Assembly (NCBI GenBank): GCA_030617585.1
Contig: JAUWVD010000066.1
Span: forward strand, 1-6,587
Direction of reading: 5' to 3'
DNA length: 6,587 nucleotides
Source: Candidatus Methanophagales archaeon
GTDB lineage: Archaea > Halobacteriota > Syntropharchaeia > Alkanophagales > Methanospirareceae
Shown: positions 1 to 6,423 of the stretch, piece after piece
Position numbering within the stretch: position 1 is the first letter of the stretch
Layout: the number at the start of each line of letters is the position of its first letter
Notes under the pieces: generated by a model
Databases searched by the model: none
What the model saw: only the letters and a program-made list of their open reading frames with translations
What the model was told of the DNA's origin: nothing
Program-made: the position numbers and the translations under genes

Positions 1-88
1 AAACGTTAGAATTCCTTGTTCCCTATTAATCCTAAATTCATGTGTTAATCTTGTCTAATCTCGTGGTTTTTGATCAGCTACTCTCTTT

Positions 89-2812
89 TTAAACGTCCTC
101 TTTCCCAAACCGCCTTGTCAGGAACTTCTCTAACTCTATTATGAAGAATATTGGGACCGAGACTAAAATCATTGGTATCCACCACTCTGCAGGTAAGGGC
201 GCGGTTCTAAACGGATTAACGCCTATAGCAGGAAGGGCATAGATTATCGCAAGCTGCAACCCGATAGCCACGGCAGCACCGATGAGCACCCATTTATTTG
301 AAAATGGACTGAACGTAAATGCCGACTTTGTTATTGACCGCGCGGTAAAGAGATAACAGATATGAACAAGCATTACAGTGGTGAATGTCGCGGTTTGAGC
401 TTGTGTCAGCAGTCGATCGTCTACTACTGATCCCGAGACGGCGGACATACCGAAGTAGTAATATATCACGAATCCTGCAAGTGCCATTGCCAGTGATACT
501 ATCCCAACCTTCTTGAAGAAGGGGCTATCAGTTATCCGTTCTTTAGGATCTCGCGGCGCTCTTTCGAGTAGCCCTTTTTCCTGCGGTTCCCTGATGATTG
601 GTAGTGCGAGTGCAACGGCATCGATCAAATTTATCCACAGGATTTGCACTGGCTCCACTGGTAGACGCACCCCGAAGAGTGTTATAAACGGTGCAAGCAG
701 GATGGCCCCCAATATCAGCAGAGTTTGCCCACCATTTGTGGGCAGCGTGTATAAGATAACTTTCCGGATATTCTCGAAGACATGTCTGCCCTCTTCCACT
801 GCGGACACAATACTGGCGAAGTTATCATCCGTTAGGATCATATCCGCAGCTTCCTTGCTCACCTCAGTTCCTGTTATTCCCATCGCTATCCCTATGTCCG
901 CAGCTTTTAGCGCAGGTGCATCATTTACGCCATCGCCTGTAACAGCAGTGACATCCCCTCTCTTCTGTATTTGTTTGGTTATCCGAAACTTATGTTCCGG
1001 AGCAACTCGTGCATATACCGAAACGGTATCTACAACTTCATATAGTTGCTCATCACTCATTCTCGACAGTTCTTCACCGGTCAGCACCGTATCCTCGCCT
1101 TCTCCGATTCCTAACCGCTGTGCGATTGCTTTCGCCGTCTGCGCATGGTCACCGGTAATCATCACTACCCGGATTCCCGCATGCTTACATTTCTGGACCG
1201 CCTCTATCACTTCCGCTCTTGGCGGGTCTATCATCCCCTGCAGTCCGAGGAAAGTTAACCCTTTAAGATCCTCCTGATCAAACGACGTTTTATCTTTTGC
1301 AACGCGCTTATATGCCATAGCAAGCACTCTCAAAGCTTCGCCCGCCATCTCATCCACTTTATTTTCGAGTTTGTCCGTTTGCAGAGTCTCAACCTTACCA
1401 TCGCACAACTGGTTTTGACACATCATTAGAATACGCTCCGGGGAGCCTTTTACGTATATTACATTTTCTGACTCGTCTTCGTGCAATGTGGCCATATACT
1501 GCTGCTCGGCAGCAAAAGGTATCTCATCCAATTTGCTACGATCCGTTGAAATAGCAGCTTTGCGTGCTGAGACTACCAAAGCGCCTTCTGTCGGGTCTCC
1601 TACTATGCCGTACTGCTCCTTATCCTCTACTAGTGTCGCATTGTTACACATGTAGCCAGCTTTCAGTGTTTCAATCAGTTCTTTACTCCCTTGCGCAGGG
1701 TTAATTGTCTTATCATCAAGGATAAACTCTCCGACTGGCTCGTACCCAACTCCACTTACATTATAATCCCTGCCACCAGAATGAATCCAGGATACAGTCA
1801 TTTGGTTTTTAGTGAGCGTACCGGTTTTATCTGAGCATATAACGGTGGTACATCCGAGCGTTTCGGCCGCTGGCAGTCTCTTTATAAGTGCATTTCTCTC
1901 CGCCATCTTTGTCACGCCAAAGGCTAATGTTATGGTCAATATAGCCGGCAGACCCTCTGGTATTGCCGCAACTGCTAAGGATACCGAGGCAAGGAACGCA
2001 TACGTAGGCGTGAATCCAAATAATACGGCTATTATGAAATTAAGAACAGCAATTACGAGGATCGCGATAATAATGAATCTGGTGAAGTCGCCCATCTTCC
2101 GCATCAGAGGCGTAGTAATTTTTCGTGTCTCTTTCATAAGTACTGCAATTCGGCCTATCTCGGTATGCTCTCCAGTCCCCACTACCACGCCCTTAGTAGA
2201 GCCACGAGTAATAAACGTGCCACTGAATGCCATACAACGCTGATCCGCGGGTGCCAAGTCGGGTCTCGGGATCGGATCAGCATTCTTTCGTACCGGTACG
2301 GACTCGCCGGTAAGTGCCGCTTCATCTGCACTCACGTTCTTTGCGTAGAAGAGACGCAAATCCGCGGGCACTCGGTCGCCCTCTTCCAACAGAACCGCAT
2401 CACCGGGAACCAATTCACGTGCTGCTATTACCCGTCTCTCACCATCCCGGAGCACGGTGCATTCAGGCGTCATCATGCTCTTCAACGCCTCTGCTGAAGC
2501 TTCCGCTTTACCCTCTTGTATGAACCCTATTATTGTGTTGGCTAAGACCACCGCGAGAATAACCGTAGCATCCATCCACATATCCAGAAAAGCAGTAACG
2601 AGCGCGGCAACGAGCAAGACATAGACTAAAGGATTGTGGAACTGCATAATAAATCGGATGAGTGGACTTCGCTTCTTGAACTTCAGCTCGTTGTAGCCAT
2701 AGGTCTCAAGCTTTGCTTTTGCCTCGCTTGTGCTGAGCCCAGCAGTGCTGGATCCTAAAGCTTCAAAAACATGTTTGGCAGATAGTTGATACCATTTCTC
2801 CTGCTTCTGCAA
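89..2812 (-). CDS. P2-like cation-transporting P-type ATPase
   Basis: This is a 907-residue membrane pump that would use ATP to move a cation across the cytoplasmic membrane. An N-terminal cation-ATPase domain (about 6-55) is followed by M1-M2 (about 60-98) and the actuator domain with TGES (168-171). M3-M4 carry PEGLP (285-289). The P-domain has DKTGT (328-332, phosphorylated Asp328), the nucleotide domain has KGSPE (455-459), and the hinge has MITGDH (551-556) and TGDGVNDAP (625-633). Six further membrane helices (about 685-895) complete the usual ten. All catalytic motifs are intact and the length is normal for the family. The start is TTG: no ATG or GTG lies between it and the upstream in-frame stop at 2852-2854, GGGGGAG sits 6 bases before it, and the next Met is residue 56. 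It is probably the last gene of the gyrA operon. Cation-site residues differ from the SERCA Ca2+ pump, so the substrate (Ca2+, Na+, H+, K+ or Mg2+) is left open. Confidence 0.95.
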   Translation of the reverse strand: MQKQEKWYQLSAKHVFEALGSSTAGLSTSEAKAKLETYGYNELKFKKRSPLIRFIMQFHNPLVYVLLVAALVTAFLDMWMDATVILAVVLANTIIGFIQEGKAEASAEALKSMMTPECTVLRDGERRVIAARELVPGDAVLLEEGDRVPADLRLFYAKNVSADEAALTGESVPVRKNADPIPRPDLAPADQRCMAFSGTFITRGSTKGVVVGTGEHTEIGRIAVLMKETRKITTPLMRKMGDFTRFIIIAILVIAVLNFIIAVLFGFTPTYAFLASVSLAVAAIPEGLPAILTITLAFGVTKMAERNALIKRLPAAETLGCTTVICSDKTGTLTKNQMTVSWIHSGGRDYNVSGVGYEPVGEFILDDKTINPAQGSKELIETLKAGYMCNNATLVEDKEQYGIVGDPTEGALVVSARKAAISTDRSKLDEIPFAAEQQYMATLHEDESENVIYVKGSPERILMMCQNQLCDGKVETLQTDKLENKVDEMAGEALRVLAMAYKRVAKDKTSFDQEDLKGLTFLGLQGMIDPPRAEVIEAVQKCKHAGIRVVMITGDHAQTAKAIAQRLGIGEGEDTVLTGEELSRMSDEQLYEVVDTVSVYARVAPEHKFRITKQIQKRGDVTAVTGDGVNDAPALKAADIGIAMGITGTEVSKEAADMILTDDNFASIVSAVEEGRHVFENIRKVILYTLPTNGGQTLLILGAILLAPFITLFGVRLPVEPVQILWINLIDAVALALPIIREPQEKGLLERAPRDPKERITDSPFFKKVGIVSLAMALAGFVIYYYFGMSAVSGSVVDDRLLTQAQTATFTTVMLVHICYLFTARSITKSAFTFSPFSNKWVLIGAAVAIGLQLAIIYALPAIGVNPFRTAPLPAEWWIPMILVSVPIFFIIELEKFLTRRFGKEDV

Positions 2813-2818
2813 TTGTGA

Positions 2819-2825
2819 CTCCCCC
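2819..2825 (-). promoter_or_regulatory. Shine-Dalgarno deciding the TTG start of the P-type ATPase
   Basis: The minus strand reads GGGGGAG followed by 6 bases and then TTG. The site lies in the 43-base spacer after the upstream gene. It is the main reason to accept TTG 2812-2810 as the start, because no other start codon is available before the conserved N-terminal domain. Confidence 0.65.
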
Positions 2826-2855
2826 AGGTATATTTGTAATATTTTGGAATATTAG

Positions 2856-3296
2856 CTATGGGCAGCCAAGCCACATACCAGATGAGCCCTGATTGCAGTC
2901 CGACCGGATCTCAATGGTCTTCTCTATATGGAAGTTTCCAACTGTCTCCATCCTACCGATGGCGATGGTATGATGAGGCTTATGTGGATCTTTAGCTGCG
3001 AAGCCTATGTGCGACATACCAAGGACGTTAGCAGTTATCGTGTGTACGAGTGAGCCACTACGAGACGGTGCAGCATAATTTCGATCACGTCCGGTATTTA
3101 TAACAAACGGCGTCTTCAACCGGTCACACGGAAAGAACGGAGTATTGGCCACCTCTTTATCCACCACGTATACCGCATTCTTTCCCACTACGCCACTATC
3201 AACCCTGACGTATTCTACAGCGGCGGCACTACTAACCATCGCTATCAGCACACATAATACGATTGATGTCACAATGAGTGCACATTCACTTTTCAT
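2856..3296 (-). CDS. Secreted hypothetical protein between gyrA and the P-type ATPase
   Basis: I do not recognise this 146-residue protein. Residues 1-26 look like a classical signal peptide: MKSE, a hydrophobic core from about 6 to 22, then SSAAA before VEYVRV, so cleavage near residue 26 is likely. No second membrane segment and no lipobox are seen, so the mature part of about 120 residues should be outside the cytoplasmic membrane. It has beta-prone stretches (VEYVRVDSG, NAVYVVDKEV, HTIAIGRMETVGNFHIEKTIEI), three cysteines (57, 134, 145), a His-rich patch DPHKPHH (103-109) and a C-terminal GMWLGCP. Start ATG has a strong GAGAGGAG site 9 bases upstream, and the gene begins 22 bases after gyrA stops. 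It ends with TAG. This spacing implies co-transcription with gyrA and the downstream pump. A periplasmic-side partner or metal-binding accessory of the pump is conceivable, but only context suggests it. Confidence 0.8.
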   Translation of the reverse strand: MKSECALIVTSIVLCVLIAMVSSAAAVEYVRVDSGVVGKNAVYVVDKEVANTPFFPCDRLKTPFVINTGRDRNYAAPSRSGSLVHTITANVLGMSHIGFAAKDPHKPHHTIAIGRMETVGNFHIEKTIEIRSDCNQGSSGMWLGCP

Positions 3297-3305
3297 TTTA
3301 TTTTT

Positions 3306-3313
3306 CTCCTCTC
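3306..3313 (-). promoter_or_regulatory. Strong Shine-Dalgarno for the secreted orphan gene
   Basis: The minus strand reads GAGAGGAG, 9 bases before ATG 3296-3294 and inside the 22-base gap after the gyrA stop codon. It supports both the chosen start and independent translation initiation within a polycistronic message. Confidence 0.75.
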
Positions 3314-3318
3314 AATGT

Positions 3319-5850
3319 TTATTTGCCTGTACTCTCAGTAGCGGATAATATATCGACAGCAACTACCCGCTCGTCTTTCTTTACATTCATTATCCGCACA
3401 CCCTGCGTATTTCTGCCCTGCACGGAGATGCTCCGAACAGAAATTTTCGTTACCATCCCGTCAGAAGTAGCAACCATTAACTCATCTGTAGTCTTTACTT
3501 GTTTTATACACACTACTTTACCGTTCCTCTCGCCGGTTTTTATGCTGATCACGCCCTTGCCACCACGGTGTGTTTCTCTATAAGCATCCAGCTTCGTTCT
3601 TTTACCATAGCCTTTCTCTGTTATCGTAACGGCCCGGTTCTTCTCTTTCGAGACACCCAGATCAAGAGCTTCTATACTTGCTATCTCATCGTCCTTCTCC
3701 AACCTCATCCCTCTTACTCCTGCGGCATATCTGCCCATTTCTCTTAATTCCTCTTCCTGGAAGAAAATAGCCTTCCCCTTCTTCGAGCTTAAGATTATTC
3801 CATTCTGTCCAGCCCCACGATCCTGTGAGTCTGGCGATGGCTTAATCAAGACTACATCAGCTAACGAATCGCCCTTTGTGGTCCTAACGGCGACAACTCC
3901 TGTACTACGTATGGCCTTCAACTTAGCAAGAGAGCTTCTTTTTACCACGCCTCGTTTAGTAGCGAAAACCAGATATGCTCCCTCCGTATTAGTTTCTATA
4001 CCCTTATCCACCTCTTCAGGAATAGCAACAGCAGTTACGAACTTTTCCCGCTCCTCTGTGCTTATGCTCAGCCCGGGAATGTTCACTAAAGGCTTCCCTT
4101 TGGAATGTCTGCTACTTGGCGGGATTTCATATGTCTTCACCTGGTATGCTTTACCAAATTCAGTGAAAAAAATCAGACGTTCCCTTGTGGACGCGCGTAT
4201 GAAATTAACGATCTTATCATCTTCTTTCTTTTCTATCACGGCAATTCCTTTTCCGCCCCTCATCTGCTGCTTAAATATGTCTGCCGGTAATCGCTTCACA
4301 TAATCGCGCTGCGTGAAATACAAGATTACTTCCTTCTCTTCTATAAAGTCACGCTCGCTTAACGACACCATCTCTTCTATATTGGTTCTTCTCGCATCGC
4401 CATACTTATCCTTCTGTTCTATCAGATCCTCTTTTATTAGCTCATATATCCGCGCTTCGGATCCCAATACCTCTTTTAACCAGTTTATTTTCGTCTCAAG
4501 CTCTGCCCGTTCGGTTTCTATTTTGTCACGCTCTAAAGCACTCAATCGCGAAAGTCGCATATCTAATATCTCTTTCGCTTGCTCTTCACTCAGCTCAAAC
4601 CGGGCAATCAGAGCGGATTTAGCCGTTTTTGTATCGCTTGCCGCTTTTATTAGCCTTATTACCTCGTCTATATTCGATATTGCAATACTCAAACCTTTTA
4701 ATATGTGCAGCCTCTTCGCTGCACGTTCCAATTCGTATTGCAGCCTTCTAATCGTTACTTCTTTCCGGTGCTTTATGTAGCACTCTATGAGTTCCTTTAG
4801 TGTTAATACTCGTGGTTCGCCATCTACCAGAGCGAGATTGATCACGCCAAACGTATTTTCTAATTGTGTATGTTTATAAAGCCGGTTCAAAATGATGGCT
4901 GAATTTGCGCCTGCTTTTAATTCTATTACAATCCGCATCCCTTTACGGTCCGATTCGTCCCGCAGACCACTAATACTATCTACTTTGTACTTCTTTGCAA
5001 ATTCCGCTATCTCTTCTACCAGTCTACTTTTATTTACCTGGTATGGTATCTCATTTATGACTATCCGCTCCTTCTTACCCTTTATTTCTATCTCAGCCTT
5101 TGCCCGTATCCTTATGCTCCCTCGACCTGTTTCATACGCACGTTTTATGCCCTCGTAGCCAGTGATAATACCGCCAGTGGGGAAATCAGGCGCTTTTATT
5201 ATCTGCATCAGCTCTTCTATACTCACTTCGGGCTCTTCTATTACTCTTATCACACCATCTACCACTTCTGTCAAGTTGTGTGGTGGCATATTTGTCGCCA
5301 TACCTACTGCGATACCTGATGAGCCATTTATCAACAGATTAGGTAGTTTCGCAGGTAAAATCTGGGGCTCCTTAAGTGAGTTATCAAAATTAGGACTCCA
5401 TTCAACTGTATCCTTTTCTAGGTCAACCAGTAGCTCCCCCGCTATTTTTGACAGCCTTGCTTCGGTATAACGCATTGCGGCAGCGGCATCACCATCTACA
5501 CTGCCGAAATTACCCTGGCCGTCTACTAAGGGGTACCTATAAGAGAAATCTTGCGCCATTCGCACCATTGTATCATAGACGGCAACGTCACCATGAGGAT
5601 GGTATTTCCCCAGAACATCTCCAACTATCCGCGCTGATTTCTTATGCGGTCTATTGTGCGTGACGCCAAGCTCATGCATTCCGAACAATATACGACGATG
5701 CACCGGCTTCAGCCCATCTCGTGCGTCAGGAAGCGCTCTTCCTACTATCACGCTCATCGCATAATCCATATACGAGTGCGTCATCTCGTCCTCAACACTG
5801 ACTTCTATTACACGCTCTCGCGCCTCCACCTCACGCTGGTCTTCACTCAT
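3319..5850 (-). CDS. gyrA: DNA gyrase subunit A
   Basis: This 843-residue protein is the breakage-reunion subunit of type IIA DNA gyrase. It works with GyrB as an A2B2 complex to introduce negative supercoils using ATP. The N-terminal part carries the conserved block YMDYAMSVIVGRALPDARDG (27-46) and GKYHPHGD (81-88). The catalytic Tyr128 lies in MRYTEARL, next to Arg127, which matches E. coli Tyr122/Arg121. A tower and coiled-coil region follows (about 360-490). The C-terminal beta-pinwheel (about 505-835) contains the GyrA box as QMRGGKG (529-535) and a degenerate copy HRGGKG (761-766). The box argues for gyrase rather than the topoisomerase IV subunit ParC. The ATG follows an in-frame stop only 9 bases upstream, and the N-terminus aligns well there. 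No Shine-Dalgarno is visible. No gyrB lies next to it in this window. Position 89, equivalent to E. coli Ser83, is Val. The gene heads a probable operon with the two genes downstream. Confidence 0.98.
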   Translation of the reverse strand: MSEDQREVEARERVIEVSVEDEMTHSYMDYAMSVIVGRALPDARDGLKPVHRRILFGMHELGVTHNRPHKKSARIVGDVLGKYHPHGDVAVYDTMVRMAQDFSYRYPLVDGQGNFGSVDGDAAAAMRYTEARLSKIAGELLVDLEKDTVEWSPNFDNSLKEPQILPAKLPNLLINGSSGIAVGMATNMPPHNLTEVVDGVIRVIEEPEVSIEELMQIIKAPDFPTGGIITGYEGIKRAYETGRGSIRIRAKAEIEIKGKKERIVINEIPYQVNKSRLVEEIAEFAKKYKVDSISGLRDESDRKGMRIVIELKAGANSAIILNRLYKHTQLENTFGVINLALVDGEPRVLTLKELIECYIKHRKEVTIRRLQYELERAAKRLHILKGLSIAISNIDEVIRLIKAASDTKTAKSALIARFELSEEQAKEILDMRLSRLSALERDKIETERAELETKINWLKEVLGSEARIYELIKEDLIEQKDKYGDARRTNIEEMVSLSERDFIEEKEVILYFTQRDYVKRLPADIFKQQMRGGKGIAVIEKKEDDKIVNFIRASTRERLIFFTEFGKAYQVKTYEIPPSSRHSKGKPLVNIPGLSISTEEREKFVTAVAIPEEVDKGIETNTEGAYLVFATKRGVVKRSSLAKLKAIRSTGVVAVRTTKGDSLADVVLIKPSPDSQDRGAGQNGIILSSKKGKAIFFQEEELREMGRYAAGVRGMRLEKDDEIASIEALDLGVSKEKNRAVTITEKGYGKRTKLDAYRETHRGGKGVISIKTGERNGKVVCIKQVKTTDELMVATSDGMVTKISVRSISVQGRNTQGVRIMNVKKDERVVAVDILSATESTGK

Positions 5851-5927
5851 TGCTATGAGTTAGTATGGAACTAATAGTAAGTAAGTATTTGTTATCTTGC
5901 ATCTTCTCTGATTCTCGAGCAATATCC

Positions 5928-5935
5928 TATAAAAA
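5928..5935 (-). promoter_or_regulatory. Candidate archaeal TATA box for the gyrA operon
   Basis: The minus strand reads TTTTTATA, a good match to the archaeal TATA element. By the usual spacing of about 25 bases, transcription would begin near 5905 and leave a leader of about 55 bases. Two weaker alternatives flank it: TATATATA at 5944-5951 and AAATACTTAC at 5881-5890. The last would give a nearly leaderless message, which would fit the missing Shine-Dalgarno of gyrA. Which box is used cannot be told from sequence. Confidence 0.45.
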
Positions 5936-6004
5936 TAGCACTCTATATATACCCTTAAATATCTCAGCATCAATATCGCCTATCAAATAAAGATTGTAAC
6001 GCAT

Positions 6005-6238
6005 TTATCGTGCATATCCCGCGGGTGGAAAAGGTATCAAAATATGTTTTCCATTCTTTTGTAGATACCGATATATACCACAGTAGTTCCCACCACCGTT
6101 ACTACATGTATATGACTCCTTGCGATATGAAGGGCAATATCTATAAAATTTACACCTTGGTTTAGGTATTGCAAACAGCATCACCCAAAGAGAACAGTGT
6201 CTTTTATCTAACTCCTCTTTCATTTTACTTTCCGTCAT
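6005..6238 (-). CDS. Small cysteine-rich protein, possible metal-binding module
   Basis: This encodes a 77-residue protein that I cannot assign to a named family. After a charged N-terminus (EELDKRH) it has a short hydrophobic stretch, too short for a membrane helix. A cysteine module follows, C29-x5-C35-P-x-Y-x6-C45-x7-C53-G-x-Y-R, with an additional Cys15. The four regularly placed cysteines with aromatic and glycine residues between them suggest a small zinc- or iron-binding knuckle in a cytoplasmic protein. There is no signal peptide. The chosen start ATG 6238-6236 has a weak GGAAGA about 7 bases upstream. An in-frame TTG at 6253 would add five residues but lacks a well-spaced Shine-Dalgarno, and a third start is possible at 6223. 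The gene lies 154 bases upstream of gyrA with promoter-like sequence between, so it is probably a separate unit. Confidence 0.6.
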   Translation of the reverse strand: MTESKMKEELDKRHCSLWVMLFAIPKPRCKFYRYCPSYRKESYTCSNGGGNYCGIYRYLQKNGKHILIPFPPAGYAR

Positions 6239-6271
6239 TTTTTTATCTTCCAATCCCCCGTGAGCGCACCC

Positions 6272-6279
6272 TATATTTT
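6272..6279 (-). promoter_or_regulatory. Candidate proximal TATA box for the small cysteine-rich gene
   Basis: The minus strand reads CAAAAAAAATATAGGG, an A-rich stretch like a transcription factor B element running into an AAAATATA box. Initiation about 25 bases downstream would fall near 6250, giving a message that is leaderless from TTG 6253 or has a roughly 12-base leader before ATG 6238. Confidence 0.35.
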
Positions 6280-6291
6280 TTTTGAAAATGC

Positions 6292-6315
6292 AGGAAGAAG
6301 GTGCGACCGCTTCCT
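6292..6315. repeat. Inverted repeat AGGAAG/CTTCCT, possible leader hairpin
   Basis: AGGAAG (6292-6297) and CTTCCT (6310-6315) form a six-base inverted repeat around a 12-base loop. In a minus-strand transcript an alternative overlapping pairing, GAAGAGG with CCTTCTTC and one bulge, is also possible. It would lie in the leader of the small gene if transcription starts at the distal promoter. No strong U-run follows on the minus strand, so a terminator is not well supported. Confidence 0.35.
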
Positions 6316-6376
6316 CTTCGCTACATATACCCGGTTATTTATTGTTACCTTCTACAGTTACCGTTGGTGGTTGGCG

Positions 6377-6384
6377 TATAAAAA
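6377..6384 (-). promoter_or_regulatory. Candidate distal archaeal promoter box
   Basis: The minus strand reads CGAAAAGTTTTTATACG, an A-rich recognition element directly followed by TTTTTATA, the same octamer found upstream of gyrA. The predicted start near 6354 would give a leader of about 115 bases before the small cysteine-rich gene. The box is flanked by GGTAAC-type repeats on both sides, which suggests regulated transcription. Confidence 0.45.
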
Positions 6385-6405
6385 CTTTTCGGTTTTTTAC
6401 GAACG

Positions 6406-6423
6406 GTTACCCTAATGGGTAAC
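6406..6423. repeat. Perfect inverted repeat GTTACCC-TAAT-GGGTAAC, operator candidate
   Basis: Two perfect seven-base arms (6406-6412 and 6417-6423) are separated by TAAT. The repeat lies 22 bases upstream of the minus-strand box at 6377-6384, about 60 bases before the predicted transcription start. This geometry suits a dimeric regulator. The core GTTACC recurs at 6344-6349 and 6357-6362. Confidence 0.5.

Noticed and set aside
1..88. Terminator after the P-type ATPase
   Set aside because: The minus strand here is A-rich with no U-run or stable hairpin. T-runs at 66-71 and 86-90 are on the plus strand, where no gene ends.
513..1277. Long plus-strand open frame of 254 residues inside the P-type ATPase gene
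   Set aside because: It is antisense to the catalytic domains of a well supported gene, is Ser/Thr/Ile-rich without domain features, and has no ribosome binding site worth noting.
2165..2523. Overlapping plus-strand frames with His/Arg-rich products
   Set aside because: They lie opposite the actuator domain of the ATPase and overlap each other in different frames, as expected for chance open frames.
2856..2858. TAG stop of the secreted orphan as a possible pyrrolysine codon
   Set aside because: Read-through would add a segment with no conserved look that overlaps the ATPase start region, and nothing in the window points to pyrrolysine use.
3878..5470. Several plus-strand open frames of 88-155 residues opposite gyrA
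   Set aside because: They are Ser/Ile-rich shadows of the gyrA coding strand with no recognisable domains. The gyrA frame explains the whole stretch.
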